From Leeia aquatica (GTDB lineage: Bacteria > Pseudomonadota > Gammaproteobacteria > Burkholderiales > Leeiaceae): DNA of 64,000 nt. The stretch covers positions 558,001-622,000 of the forward strand of contig NZ_JABAIM010000002.1 of NCBI RefSeq assembly GCF_012641365.1. The letters run 5' to 3'. Positions 45,890 through 55,471 of the stretch are shown here, one piece after another (positions within the stretch are counted from its first letter, which is position 1; each line of letters begins with the position of its first letter). Under the pieces are notes generated by a model, which saw nothing but the letters and a program-made list of their open reading frames with translations, made no database searches and had not been told where the DNA came from. The translations under genes were made by a program, and so were the position numbers.

Positions 45890-46995
45890 GCGGCAGCAGC
45901 CTGCGCCAGTTGGCGGTACAAGGTCAAGAGCTTCGCTGCCTCGACCGACCATTGATAGTGTTGCTCCACCGCACGACGTCCATTCATGCCCAACACCTGG
46001 GCACGTGCTTCATCTGCCAGCAGCGCGCGTATGGCCTGGGAGATGGCGGCCGGGTCCAGCGGGTCTACACACAGGCCGCAATCGGCATCCTGCACAATCT
46101 GTCGCCACAAGGGAAAATCCGACGCGACCACCGGAATGCCTGCGGCCATGTATTCAAACAGCTTGATCGGCAAGGCATCGAGGTAATTAATGATTGGGTG
46201 AAGCGTCACCAGTCCTACCCGTGCCTGGCCCAGCACCTGCTGCACACCGGCACGATCCACCACCCCCAGGTAGTCGGTTTGCTGCCAGCCGGGATGCGCG
46301 CGGGCCTCGTGCTCCAGTGCCGCTTCATTAAAGGCACCCGCCAGCAGCAAGCGACTGTCGGTCTGCACCAGCGCCTCCAGCGCCTCCATGATGCCACGCA
46401 CCCGGGTAATCCCCCCCAGATAGCACACCGCATGCTGCTTGCCCTGCCAATCCCCCGCCGGGGTCAGCTCGGACAGGATGGGAAAGTTGTTGACGTCCAC
46501 CGTGCGCGGCTGATGCGGCAGAAAGCGGTCACGAATGGTCGGCGTCGCCGCCACCACGGCGGAGAAGCACCCTGCCGCCCAGTCCTCCAGCCATTCGAAC
46601 ACCCGGGCAATGCCCCGCCGCAGCGCCGGGCGGATCCAGGGCTTGGCCAGAATCTGCCGGGGCACATCCTCATGCACGTCATACACCACCTGACGATCAT
46701 CCAGCCGCAGCAGCAAGCCGACCGGGATCAGCTCCGGGTCGTGGAAATGGTAGACATCGGCCTGCAGCTGCCAGGCCGCGCGACCGACCCGCCAGATTCC
46801 CTGCGTCATCCGCCGCAGGCGCCCTGTCGGCTTGCCGACATCCTTGACCGTAATACCATCCACCACGGCATCGCCCAGCCCATCGGCCACCACCAGCGTG
46901 ACCTGATGTCCGCCAGCAGCCAGGCTGCGGCACTGCTTGACGAAAATGCGGATGTCACCGCGCGGGTGAGCGCTGGTCAATACGGCGATCTTCAT
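45886..46995 (-). CDS. glycosyltransferase family 4
   Basis: A GT-B glycosyltransferase of 369 residues. It starts MKIAVLTSAHPRGDIRIFVKQ, has VYHFHDPELIPVGLLLR and YDVHEDVPRQIL in the acceptor domain, and PIKLFEYMAAGIPVVASDFPLW as the donor-binding region near residue 285. Both ends overlap neighbours through ATGA junctions. It is one of three adjacent glycosyltransferases, so the glycan unit probably has at least four sugars counting the initiating one. Donor unknown. Confidence 0.86.
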   Translation of the reverse strand: MKIAVLTSAHPRGDIRIFVKQCRSLAAGGHQVTLVVADGLGDAVVDGITVKDVGKPTGRLRRMTQGIWRVGRAAWQLQADVYHFHDPELIPVGLLLRLDDRQVVYDVHEDVPRQILAKPWIRPALRRGIARVFEWLEDWAAGCFSAVVAATPTIRDRFLPHQPRTVDVNNFPILSELTPAGDWQGKQHAVCYLGGITRVRGIMEALEALVQTDSRLLLAGAFNEAALEHEARAHPGWQQTDYLGVVDRAGVQQVLGQARVGLVTLHPIINYLDALPIKLFEYMAAGIPVVASDFPLWRQIVQDADCGLCVDPLDPAAISQAIRALLADEARAQVLGMNGRRAVEQHYQWSVEAAKLLTLYRQLAQAAAA

Positions 46996-48086
46996 GCCCG
47001 CCCTTCCAGAATTCGTTGGTACAAGGCGGCGCATTGCGCCATGTTCTGCGGGAACCAGGCGGTTTCCCGAATGCGTTGGTGGTTAGCCAGCATCTGCTGC
47101 TGCCAGCGTTCCGGCTGTTGCTCACACCATTGCATGGCCCGCCACAGGTCGTCAGTCAGTTGCTTGACGTCGCGGCAAATGAAGCCTTGCTGACCGTCTT
47201 CCACCCATTCGCGGTTGGCAGGCAAATCGGAGAGTACCGGCAGGCAACCGTAGGCCATGGCTTCGAGCAGGCTGACCGGGGTGCTGTCACTCTCCGGCAC
47301 GCTGACAAACAGCCGGGACCGCGCATAGGCTTGCAACAGCTTGGCGTGCGGCATGAAACCGGTAAACTGCACACTCTCACCCAATCCCAACTCACGGGCC
47401 AGCGCCTGTAGCGCCGGGGTGTCCGGGCCACTGGCGGCGACCTCCAGTTGCCAGTCCTGCCACTGCCCACGCTGCTGCAGCACCGCCACCGCTCGCAAGA
47501 TGGCGTCCACCCGGTACAAGGGCTTGTGCAAGCGGCAGGACAGCATGCGTTTGGGGCGGCTGGCCAGATCAAGCGGTGGTGACGGCAACTCGGGCAGACC
47601 AAACAGCAACCACTGTCCTGCAACAGCTAGCCCCGCCACCTTTTGCGCCTGCTGCAGCAGCACCTGGGAATCCGCCGTCAGCAAGCGCGCCGCCCGCAGA
47701 TTGCCCCTCACCATCCAGTGGTGTAACAGGCTGCGCTTTGGCAACAGCAGCACATCCGAGCCCCAGCAGGACAGCACCATCGGCAGCACACTGCCTTTGA
47801 GGGCTCGCCTGGCATGCCAGGCCACGCTATTGGCTTGATGGACATGCACCAGTTGTGGCTGGTACCGCGCAATCACCTGCCGGATACGCCGGGCTGTGCG
47901 CCAGGCACGCAGGCCAAAATCGACCTGTACCACTTCACACAGATTGGGCGGGCACCACTCTGGCCCAGGCTCACCATTGCTGATCAGCACCACCTGGCGG
48001 CAATGCGGCGCAATCCCGGCCAGAAAGCGATGGGTATGGATGGAGTGCGTGCCAATCAGCAGCAGGGTATCCAGTACCGGGCTCAT
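46992..48086 (-). CDS. glycosyltransferase family 4
   Basis: A GT-B glycosyltransferase of 364 residues, starting MSPVLDTLLLIGTHSIHTHRFLAGI. It has LVHVHQANSVAWHARRA, CWGSDVLLLP and the C-terminal VSVPESDSTPVSLLEAMAYGCLPV, which carries the conserved E-x7-E type donor site. The ATG at 48086 overlaps the preceding stop; a longer reading to 48263 lies inside the upstream aminotransferase gene. Donor and acceptor unknown. Confidence 0.86.
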   Translation of the reverse strand: MSPVLDTLLLIGTHSIHTHRFLAGIAPHCRQVVLISNGEPGPEWCPPNLCEVVQVDFGLRAWRTARRIRQVIARYQPQLVHVHQANSVAWHARRALKGSVLPMVLSCWGSDVLLLPKRSLLHHWMVRGNLRAARLLTADSQVLLQQAQKVAGLAVAGQWLLFGLPELPSPPLDLASRPKRMLSCRLHKPLYRVDAILRAVAVLQQRGQWQDWQLEVAASGPDTPALQALARELGLGESVQFTGFMPHAKLLQAYARSRLFVSVPESDSTPVSLLEAMAYGCLPVLSDLPANREWVEDGQQGFICRDVKQLTDDLWRAMQWCEQQPERWQQQMLANHQRIRETAWFPQNMAQCAALYQRILEGRA

Positions 48087-49309
48087 GCCTGCGCCTCCTG
48101 CAGGCATTGCCGCAAGCGTGCCAGCCGTGCCGCACTGAGGCGGACATGGCGACCTAGCGGCAAGTTCAGCATGGTCGCCGCCACCTGCTCCCCCTGTGGG
48201 CATTGCCCATCCACATAACCATGCCCGCTGCTGCCCACCGGATGTACCACGTGGTTGAACCACATCCCGACCGGCAAACCCGTCGCTTCCTGCAGCGCCT
48301 GCATGATGGCCTTGCGTCGCGCGGCGAGCGCGCCTTCCAGCAGCAGGGGGAAACGCAGCAAGGCAGCCCCGTCTGGCACCGGCATGCAGCGGACCCCTGC
48401 CAGCCCGGCCAGCGCCTGCTGATAGGCAATCGCCTGCTCACGTCGCAACTGCTTGGTTCCGGCATAGGCACGCAGCTGCTGCCAGCCCAGATGGGCCGCA
48501 CCAGTGTGCAGCTGCAAAGGATAGTGTGCCGGGCGTAGCCCTGATAGCTCTTCCGAGGTCGCGTACAGCAGACCGAGGCGACGCAGCACGCCTTGTGTCC
48601 AGCGTCCGAGTGTCACCGCGCCGCTGGCGGCCAGCAGATGGCTGAACACCGTCATGCCTAGCTGCAGACGCTGGCGCAAGCTGAATACCGGCAGTTGCAG
48701 GCGCTGGCTGGCCAACGTTTTACGCAGTTCCGGATCACGTACCCACAGCGCACCGCCCATGCCGGTGGTCAGGCACTTGGAGAATTCAAAGCTGAAAAAG
48801 GCGGCATCCAGCGACCGTGTCGCCAGCACCGGCTCGGGCATGCTGCCCAGGGCATGCGCCAGGTCCGCCACCAGCAGCAGCTGCGGGAATCGCGCACGCA
48901 GGGTGTCCAGCCCCAGTAGCGGCAAACCATAATTGGCGGGCAACACCAGTACCCGGGTCCGCGCATTCACCGCTTCCAGCAATCGTGGCAGGTCATACGT
49001 CAGCGTGTGCGGGTCGATGTCCACATAGCGCACGGTGGCCCCGGCAAAATGAGCAGCATTGGGCACCACCACGCAGGTATAGGCAGGCAGGATCACTTCG
49101 TCACCGGGCTGCAGGGCCAGCTGATCCAGCCAGGCATACAGCCCCATGCGGCCCGCACCGTACAGCAACAGCTCGTCCGTCGGGCAACCCAGCTCGTCGG
49201 CCAGCGCTTGCTGAAAGCGTTGCAATGCCGGCGCGGCAGGCGTCCACAGCCGGTCCAGCTGCGCGCGCCACCACATCGGCCAGGTCAGGGCTGTACACAC
49301 CAGCGACAT
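48083..49309 (-). CDS. DegT-family aminotransferase, divergent
   Basis: A fold type I PLP protein of 408 residues. It has GDEVILPAYTCVVVPNAAHFAGATVRYVDID near residue 70, DLAHALGS, and Lys178 in SFEFSKCLTTGMGG as the Schiff-base residue, so it is likely active. It lacks the usual SGWVTTGP start of the neighbouring DegT enzyme. Its C-terminal half (GLPVGMWFNHVVHPVG) is unlike WbpE. It may aminate a different keto-sugar. It lies 1 bp after the beta-helix acyltransferase gene and overlaps the next glycosyltransferase. Confidence 0.8.
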   Translation of the reverse strand: MSLVCTALTWPMWWRAQLDRLWTPAAPALQRFQQALADELGCPTDELLLYGAGRMGLYAWLDQLALQPGDEVILPAYTCVVVPNAAHFAGATVRYVDIDPHTLTYDLPRLLEAVNARTRVLVLPANYGLPLLGLDTLRARFPQLLLVADLAHALGSMPEPVLATRSLDAAFFSFEFSKCLTTGMGGALWVRDPELRKTLASQRLQLPVFSLRQRLQLGMTVFSHLLAASGAVTLGRWTQGVLRRLGLLYATSEELSGLRPAHYPLQLHTGAAHLGWQQLRAYAGTKQLRREQAIAYQQALAGLAGVRCMPVPDGAALLRFPLLLEGALAARRKAIMQALQEATGLPVGMWFNHVVHPVGSSGHGYVDGQCPQGEQVAATMLNLPLGRHVRLSAARLARLRQCLQEAQA

Positions 49310-49310
49310 G

Positions 49311-49865
49311 TCAGGCCGGGCCTCCTGCCAGGGGTTTCTTTTTCACCGCCGGGCTACCCGCGTAGAGCCACCCTCGCTCCAGCCGCCCCTGCACCACCGA
49401 ATTGGCGGCCACGCACACATCATCCTCGATGAGGGTGCCCGGCAGGATCACGCACTGCGAACCGATGAACACATTATTGCCGATGGTCACGCCAGCCTTG
49501 TGTTTGACCGTCGCCATCGCCTGCGTCAGGGTGGGGACATTGCTGACACAAAATACGCTGCAAAAGGGCCCAATCGCCACCTGCTCACCAATCTGCAGGC
49601 ACTGATCCTCGATCAACAGATAGCCCCAGGGTGCCAGGTGCGAACGTGCGCCCAGCTGGAACTGCCCGCCCGGGGTCACCATCACCTGCACCTGCTGGTA
49701 GAGCATGCTACCTGCCCCCAATGTGCAAGCCGATGGTGTCAGCAAGCGCACGCCCTGGTCGAGCCCCGCCCCTGTCGCGATGCGGGCACCCCGCCAGCGT
49801 GCCAGCGTCACCCGCAGTCGGCGTTTGGCATAACCCCAGCGTTGCAGCACGCGATCCAGACTCAT
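49311..49865 (-). CDS. left-handed beta-helix acyltransferase (hexapeptide repeat)
   Basis: A trimeric acyl-CoA-dependent sugar acyltransferase of 184 residues. It shows hexapeptide repeats in two blocks (about residues 75-105 and 125-165, including VTIGNNVFIGSQCVILPGTLIEDDVCVAANSVV) and the catalytic-type loop TVKHKAGV before the second block. The C-terminal AGSPAVKKKPL is a usual cap. It may O- or N-acetylate a glycan sugar. It could supply the acetylation missing from the PglC-type transferase, but sequence alone does not show this. It overlaps the flippase gene by 4 bp. Confidence 0.82.
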   Translation of the reverse strand: MSLDRVLQRWGYAKRRLRVTLARWRGARIATGAGLDQGVRLLTPSACTLGAGSMLYQQVQVMVTPGGQFQLGARSHLAPWGYLLIEDQCLQIGEQVAIGPFCSVFCVSNVPTLTQAMATVKHKAGVTIGNNVFIGSQCVILPGTLIEDDVCVAANSVVQGRLERGWLYAGSPAVKKKPLAGGPA

Positions 49866-51136
49866 GCTACCCCCCGTTGCCGGTCATCATGGCGGGCGAT
49901 ATGCCACAGCCAGAGCAGGAACACGGCAAAATAGGTGGTCATGAGTGCCGAGGTCAGACCCAGCCCCCATTCCACGTTGTGCCACACCGTACTACCGATC
50001 AGCAAACCCAGCAGGTAAGCCAGGATGCCGACCACGGCGAAGGCAAAGGCCGTCCGTTGCCGCCCCAGCACCAGCGGCAGGGTCGACAGTGGCGAAGCCA
50101 CGAAGTAAAGCAGCATGTACGGAGCCAGCCACTGTGCGTAACGACCCGCTGCATCCCACTGCGCGCCAAACAGCAGGGCAAACAGCGGCTCGCCCCACAG
50201 CAGCAGGATCACCACCGGCACCACCGCCAGCCCACCCAGCATCAGCACCATCTGCCGCACCAGCGGGGCAATGGCCTGCCCGGCGTGGCGCTCAGTCGCG
50301 ATGCGCTGGTACAGCACCTGAGCAACGACCCCGCCCACCAGTCCGATCGGCGCTTTCAACACCCGGATGGTCAATCCATAATAGCCCAAGGCACTGGCAC
50401 CACCGGCATGTGACAGCACCCACAAGGCCCCCGTCTCCTGAAACGCAGTGACAAAGGCGTGCATGGCGTTAATGGTTGGAAATTCGCGATAGCGCCAGGC
50501 CACCGCCTTGATCTGCTGCCAGCGCAAACGTGCCAGCCAGTGCCCGCCTTGCCGCAAGGCATCCACCGCCAACCAGACAGCCGCCAGCAGGGTACCCAGC
50601 AATTGCCCGAGGATCAGCCCACCGGCGCCAAACTTTGTCCAGCCTGCCAACCACTGCGTTCCCACCGTGCCACCGCTTTGCAGGAAACGGGAACTGGCCA
50701 TCACCCCGTCACGGCGCCGCCGGTTGGCCCAGCACCCCAAGGACTGGCTGCACCCCACCGCAAACACGGTCACCGCCAGCACGGGCAGCCAGTGTGCCAC
50801 TTCGGGGTGGCCCAGCACCCTGGCAATGGTGGTTTCTTCCACCAGACTGAGCGGCAGCAACAGCAGCATCCAGCCAAAGGCGATCAGCAGCGACAGGGCC
50901 AGCAGATGCAGCGCCTCGTCGTCGTCCTCCGGCAGCACAATCGCCATCTCATAGCGACCACCCGCCATCACCGCAATATTGCTCATCAGGCCGCTGAACA
51001 GGGCAAACAGACCGAAGTCTGCCGGGCTGTACAGGCGTGTCAAGGCAGGCGCTGCCAGCAAAGGTAGCGCCTGCGCCAGTGTGGCACCGGTCAGCAGAGT
51101 GAGGATGCTGCGGAGGAACCCGCGTTGCGCGGTCAT
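49862..51136 (-). CDS. Wzx-type lipid-linked oligosaccharide flippase
   Basis: A polytopic membrane protein of 424 residues with about twelve hydrophobic helices, typical of the polysaccharide transport family. The start FLRSILTLLTGATLAQALPLLAAPALTRLYSPADFGLF is characteristic (MurJ/Wzx-like superfamily). It would move the undecaprenyl-diphosphate-linked unit to the periplasm. It lies 16 bp after wbpE. No Wzy-like polymerase is found in the run, so the exported unit may be used singly. Confidence 0.88.
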   Translation of the reverse strand: MTAQRGFLRSILTLLTGATLAQALPLLAAPALTRLYSPADFGLFALFSGLMSNIAVMAGGRYEMAIVLPEDDDEALHLLALSLLIAFGWMLLLLPLSLVEETTIARVLGHPEVAHWLPVLAVTVFAVGCSQSLGCWANRRRRDGVMASSRFLQSGGTVGTQWLAGWTKFGAGGLILGQLLGTLLAAVWLAVDALRQGGHWLARLRWQQIKAVAWRYREFPTINAMHAFVTAFQETGALWVLSHAGGASALGYYGLTIRVLKAPIGLVGGVVAQVLYQRIATERHAGQAIAPLVRQMVLMLGGLAVVPVVILLLWGEPLFALLFGAQWDAAGRYAQWLAPYMLLYFVASPLSTLPLVLGRQRTAFAFAVVGILAYLLGLLIGSTVWHNVEWGLGLTSALMTTYFAVFLLWLWHIARHDDRQRGVA

Positions 51137-51152
51137 GCCGGGCAGGACTGCC

Positions 51153-52244
51153 TCAGGCGACCGCCGCCCGCACCGCATCCACAACGCGGTCTTGGCTGGC
51201 TTCGTCGAGGAAGGGGTGCATCGGCAGGCTCATCACCCGGCGACCAGCGGCTTCGGCACGCGGGAAACTGCCCGCGCCCAGCCCCAGACCGGCAAACACC
51301 GGCTGCAGGTGCAGTGGAATCGGGTAATGCACCGCCGTGGGGATGCCAGCCGCTTTCAGGCTGGCTTGCACCGCATCACGGTTGTCCACTTCGATGGTGT
51401 ATTGTGCGTACACGCTGCTGTAGCCGGGAGCAAGTTGCGGTGTGGTGACGATGCCGGCCAGCTTGTCGCTGTAACGGGCGCCGATACGCTCGCGTGCAGC
51501 CACTTCGTCGGCAAAGGTCGGCCATTTGCCGAGCAAAATGGCGGCTTGCAGGGTATCCAGCCGACCGTTCAAGCCGAGCACCGGGTGGTGGTAGCGCCGG
51601 TTCTGCCCATGCACACGAATCTGCCGCATGCGCTGCGCCAGCGCGTCGTCATTGGTAAAGCAGGCACCGCCATCACCGTAGCAACCCAGTGGCTTGGACG
51701 GGAAGAAGCTGGTGGTGGCCAGGGTGCTCAGACCGCAGGAGCGGCGGCCATGGTAACGTGCGCCGAAACTCTGTGCGCCGTCCTCAATCACCGGCAGGCC
51801 GTGTTTGGCCGCCACCGCGTTGATGGCGTCAAAATCAGCACACTGACCATACAGGCTGACCGGCATGATGGCACGGGTACGCGGCGTAATCGCCGCCTCC
51901 AGCAGGGCCGGATCCAGATTCCAGCTCACCGGGTCGATTTCCACAAACACCGGCTTTGCGCCCATCAGGGCAATCATTTCACCGGTGGCGATAAAGGTAA
52001 ACGGGGTGGTGATCACCTCATCCCCCGGCTGGATATCCAGCGCCATCAGCGCGATCATCAATGCGGTGGTGCCATCGGCCACCCCCACACAGTGCTTGAC
52101 ACCCACATAGTCGGCCAGCACCGCCTCCAGCTCGGCCACCTCCGGCCCCATGATGAACTGCCCGTGGTCCAGCACCTGCTGGATACGTTGGTCAATCGCC
52201 GGTTTCAGGTGGCGATACTGGCTTTTCAGGTCAATGAATTCCAT
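51153..52244 (-). CDS. wbpE: UDP-2-acetamido-3-keto-glucuronate aminotransferase (WbpE/WlbC)
   Basis: WbpE aminates the 3-keto intermediate made by WbpB to give UDP-GlcNAc(3NH2)A. The 363-residue protein starts MEFIDLKSQYRHLKPAIDQR and has GQFIMGPEVAELE, PVSLYGQCADFDAINAVA, the Schiff-base Lys184 in SFFPSKPLGCYGDGGA, and HYPIPLHLQP near the end. These stretches closely follow Pseudomonas aeruginosa WbpE as I remember it. It lies 39 bp after wbpD. Its usual partner oxidase WbpB is not in the window. Confidence 0.9.
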   Translation of the reverse strand: MEFIDLKSQYRHLKPAIDQRIQQVLDHGQFIMGPEVAELEAVLADYVGVKHCVGVADGTTALMIALMALDIQPGDEVITTPFTFIATGEMIALMGAKPVFVEIDPVSWNLDPALLEAAITPRTRAIMPVSLYGQCADFDAINAVAAKHGLPVIEDGAQSFGARYHGRRSCGLSTLATTSFFPSKPLGCYGDGGACFTNDDALAQRMRQIRVHGQNRRYHHPVLGLNGRLDTLQAAILLGKWPTFADEVAARERIGARYSDKLAGIVTTPQLAPGYSSVYAQYTIEVDNRDAVQASLKAAGIPTAVHYPIPLHLQPVFAGLGLGAGSFPRAEAAGRRVMSLPMHPFLDEASQDRVVDAVRAAVA

Positions 52245-52283
52245 GCAATAAGGCTCCAGGAGCGGTCCAGGGTTGCAATCCGG

Positions 52284-52853
52284 TTAAAGCGGCGAGCAGC
52301 GTTCGCTGTCGACCATGTAGCGGGCAGCGCAGGTGGCACAGCTCAGCTCACCGCTGCCCTTGGGCAATTTCTCACCGCACTGGCACATCCAGCCCATGCG
52401 CCGTGCCGGGGTGCCTACCATCAGGGCGTACGCAGGCACATCACGCGTCACTACGGCACCGGCACCGATGAAGGCGTATTCGCCGATCTCGTTGCCGCAG
52501 ACCACGGTGGCATTGGCGCCAATGCTGGCACCTTTGCGCACCACGGTGCGGCGGTATTCGTGCTTGCGGGTGACATGGCTGCGCGGGTTGTGTACATTGG
52601 TAAACACCATCGACGGACCGCAAAACACATCGTCTTCCAGCGTCACCGCATCGTAGATCGACACATTGTTCTGTACCTTGACGTTGTTGCCGATCTGCAC
52701 ATCGTTACCGACAAACACGTTCTGCCCGAAGGAGCACCGCTCACCAATCCGCGCACTGGCACAGATATGCACCCAATGCCAGATGCGGCTACCGGTGCCA
52801 ATCTCGGCCCCTTCATCCACAATGGCGGTTGGATGTACGGTATATGCGGTCAT
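52284..52853 (-). CDS. wbpD: UDP-2-acetamido-3-amino-glucuronate N-acetyltransferase (WbpD/WlbB)
   Basis: WbpD acetylates the 3-amino group made by WbpE. The 189-residue beta-helix protein starts [27 protein letters not shown] and has hexapeptide repeats (about residues 10-75 and 108-140) with [17 protein letters not shown] between. It ends [13 protein letters not shown] followed by a Cys-rich tail (CQCG...CATC) that may bind zinc. It lies 8 bp after the acyltransferase gene and before wbpE. Confidence 0.9.
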   Translation of the reverse strand: MTAYTVHPTAIVDEGAEIGTGSRIWHWVHICASARIGERCSFGQNVFVGNDVQIGNNVKVQNNVSIYDAVTLEDDVFCGPSMVFTNVHNPRSHVTRKHEYRRTVVRKGASIGANATVVCGNEIGEYAFIGAGAVVTRDVPAYALMVGTPARRMGWMCQCGEKLPKGSGELSCATCAARYMVDSERCSPL

Positions 52854-52861
52854 TTTGCTTC

Positions 52862-53965
52862 CTAAGCAGTGCGTTCACGCCAGCGCTGGATCACACGCTT
52901 GCCCCAGTGATGTGAAGGCAGTTCAACATGATGATGGATCAACGCAGCCAACCCCAGAGCCAATCCAGCCATCAAGGGTAGGGCCACCAGCGGTGAAACC
53001 TGCCATTCTAGCATGAGGCGCAGGCCGCTGTAGCCCAGTACGGCATGGACACAGTACAGCGGGTAGCTGACATCGGCCAGCCAGCGGGTGGGGCGTTGCA
53101 GACGGATATGGGCGCGCAACAGATACAGCCCGCCAAACAGCCCGGCTGCAATAGCGTAGCTGAGCAGCAAGTTGGGTGGAAAATGCAGCCAGCGTGCCGC
53201 CAGCAGGAACCACAGGGCAAAGCCCAGCCCGATCCACAGCACACACTCCCACCACGGCCAGTTGCGCTGGTAGGCTTGGTGAAACACGATGCCGATGCAG
53301 GCGAACACCAGGTACAGCAAGGTTCCCGGCACCGCATGCCCGCTCATCTGCCAGCCTGTGGCCAGCAGCAGCAAACCGGCGGGCAGCAGCAACAGCCCGC
53401 GGCTGCCCCGCTGTAGCGGCCCGATGATCAGCAGCGCCAGCAGGTAGAACTTCATCTCGATGTCCAGCGTCCAGACGATACCGTCGATATTGGCACCACC
53501 CAGCATATCGCGCAGACCGGGCAACAGATGTAACAGCACGTCTTTCAGGCGATGCGGGAAAGCGTGGCCCTGCCACGCGGCCACGGCCCACAACACCAGC
53601 AGCGTCACCGCGAACCCGGCCCAGTACGTCGGCAGAATGCGAAACGCCCGCCCGATCATGAAGCCGCCGCCATCCACCTGCTTGCGGAAGGAGAAAGGCA
53701 GCACAAAACCGCTGATCAGGAATAGTGCCCCTACCGCAATCGCCCCCAGATTGAGCGAAAACGCCTGCAGGAAGGCAGCATGCCCCGGCCACAGCGCCAT
53801 ACCGGCAGGCAGCACCGGCATGCCGGTCAGTTCCGCCACCCGCGCCGGACGTTGCCAGAACAGAATGCCGTAATGGAACAGCAGCACCGCCAGTGCCGAC
53901 AAGCCCCGCAGCAGGTGGGCAAACTCGACCTGATCAGGTCCGGGTGCGGCCTGCGGCGGGCGCAT
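52862..53965 (-). CDS. acyltransferase family 3 (OafA/YrhL-like) membrane protein
   Basis: An inner-membrane acyltransferase of 367 residues with about ten helices. It has the N-terminal motif [15 protein letters not shown] (with the catalytic His) and [15 protein letters not shown], followed by [10 protein letters not shown]. Such enzymes O-acetylate surface or periplasmic glycans. It begins directly after the gltX stop: a GTG at 53971 touches the TAA, and the ATG at 53965 is the alternative chosen here. It is the first glycan gene of the run and may be cotranscribed with gltX. Confidence 0.85.
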   Translation of the reverse strand: MRPPQAAPGPDQVEFAHLLRGLSALAVLLFHYGILFWQRPARVAELTGMPVLPAGMALWPGHAAFLQAFSLNLGAIAVGALFLISGFVLPFSFRKQVDGGGFMIGRAFRILPTYWAGFAVTLLVLWAVAAWQGHAFPHRLKDVLLHLLPGLRDMLGGANIDGIVWTLDIEMKFYLLALLIIGPLQRGSRGLLLLPAGLLLLATGWQMSGHAVPGTLLYLVFACIGIVFHQAYQRNWPWWECVLWIGLGFALWFLLAARWLHFPPNLLLSYAIAAGLFGGLYLLRAHIRLQRPTRWLADVSYPLYCVHAVLGYSGLRLMLEWQVSPLVALPLMAGLALGLAALIHHHVELPSHHWGKRVIQRWRERTA

Positions 53966-53971
53966 GGACAC

Positions 53972-55366
53972 TTAACCTGCCGCCAGGCGTGACAGCACCA
54001 GCTCGCGCGGCAAGGCGGCCAGCACGGCATCCAGGCTTGGCGTTTGCGTGGTACCACACAGCAGCACCCGTACCGGCATGGCCAGCTGCGGGAATTTCAA
54101 ACCGGCCTCTGCCACTACGGCTTTGAGCTCAGCGGCAATACTGTCCTTGCTCCAGTCCACCAGCGCCTGCAGGCGGGACACCAGCGTCGGCAGGTGTGGC
54201 AGCACGGCATCGGTCAAATGCTGGGCTCGCAGTGCCGGGTCGGCTTCTGGCGTGCGGAAGCAGAACGCCAGCGCTTCTGCCAGCTGGCACAGGTTCTCCA
54301 CCCGCTCCTTGTACAGGCCAACCAATGCGGGCAGGTCAATCGCCTCATCAACCGTCACGCCAATTTTCTCAAGGAAGGGACGCACCAGCGCGGCGATGCG
54401 CCCGGCGTCAGCCTGCTTCAGATAGTGCGCATTCACCCACATCAGCTTCTTGCGGTCCAGCCGTGACGGCGAACCACTGATCTGGCGGGTATCAAACCAC
54501 TCCACCAGTTGCGCCCGGCTGAACAGCTCATCATCACCATGGCCCCACCCCAGACGCGCCAGATAGTTGAGCAAGGCTTCCGGCAAGATGCCCATCTCGT
54601 AATACTGCATCACCGAGGCGGCACCGGTACGCTTGCTCAGCTTCTTGCCGTCTTCGTCGAGGATCATTGGCACGTGGCCATATTTCGGCAGCGGCGCCCC
54701 CAGTGCCTGCAGGATGTTGATCTGGCGAGGGGTGTTGTTGACGTGATCGTCGCCGCGGATCACATGGGTTATCGCCATGTCCCAGTCGTCCACCACCACG
54801 CAGAAGTTGTAAGTGGGCGTGCCATCAGGTCGGGCAATGATCAGGTCATCCAGCTCGGTATTGCTGATTTCGATACGGCCCTTGACCTCATCCTCCCATG
54901 CCACCACACCGTCCAGCGGATTGCGGAAACGCACCACCGGCTGCACGCCCGCAGGCGGCTCCGGCAACGTCTTGCCGGCCTCCGGACGCCAGCGACGGTC
55001 GTAGCGTGGTTTCTCGCCACGCGCTTCCTGCTCCGCACGCAGCGCATCCAGCTCTTCCTTGCTGCAATAGCAGTAATAGGCCGTTCCGGCCTTCAGCATC
55101 TCGGCCACTACCTCCTTGTAGCGGTCCATCCGTTGCATCTGATAGAACGGGCCTTCGTCATACTCGAGGTCCAGCCAGTGCATGCCGTCGAAGATGGCCT
55201 TGACCGATTCCGGCGTGGAGCGTTCGACATCGGTATCTTCCACCCGCAGGATGAACACGCCCTGATGGTGGCGGGCATAAGCGTAGGAAAACAAGGCGGT
55301 GCGGGCACCACCGATGTGCAGCTCGCCGGTCGGGCTGGGCGCAAAACGGGTACGGACTGGGGTCAT
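53972..55366 (-). CDS. gltX: glutamyl-tRNA synthetase
   Basis: GltX charges tRNA-Glu (and in some bacteria tRNA-Gln). The 464-residue class I enzyme starts [20 protein letters not shown], with HIGH as HIGG at residues 17-20. It has [19 protein letters not shown], the KMSKS equivalent KLSKR near residue 241, and a C-terminal anticodon-binding helical domain. It is divergent from ftsK with a 105-bp gap, and the next gene downstream begins at once with no terminator. Confidence 0.96.
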   Translation of the reverse strand: MTPVRTRFAPSPTGELHIGGARTALFSYAYARHHQGVFILRVEDTDVERSTPESVKAIFDGMHWLDLEYDEGPFYQMQRMDRYKEVVAEMLKAGTAYYCYCSKEELDALRAEQEARGEKPRYDRRWRPEAGKTLPEPPAGVQPVVRFRNPLDGVVAWEDEVKGRIEISNTELDDLIIARPDGTPTYNFCVVVDDWDMAITHVIRGDDHVNNTPRQINILQALGAPLPKYGHVPMILDEDGKKLSKRTGAASVMQYYEMGILPEALLNYLARLGWGHGDDELFSRAQLVEWFDTRQISGSPSRLDRKKLMWVNAHYLKQADAGRIAALVRPFLEKIGVTVDEAIDLPALVGLYKERVENLCQLAEALAFCFRTPEADPALRAQHLTDAVLPHLPTLVSRLQALVDWSKDSIAAELKAVVAEAGLKFPQLAMPVRVLLCGTTQTPSLDAVLAALPRELVLSRLAAG

Positions 55367-55434
55367 GTCAGCTCAATCATCATGATGAATAGGGTTCAGA
55401 CCGGATATTTTACGTGAAGCCCTCCCCTTCCGGC

Positions 55435-55440
55435 TATAAT
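55435..55440 (+). promoter_or_regulatory. -10 element of ftsK
   Basis: A perfect TATAAT lies 31 bp before the ftsK ATG at 55472. No good -35 hexamer is visible at 16-18 bp, so the full promoter is uncertain. Confidence 0.45.
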
Positions 55441-55471
55441 CGCCAGATTGTCCAAGCAATATCCATCCGGC

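Noticed and set aside
50979-52865. A 628-codon open frame antisense to wbpE and wbpD
   Set aside because: Shadow of two well-recognised genes, no protein features.
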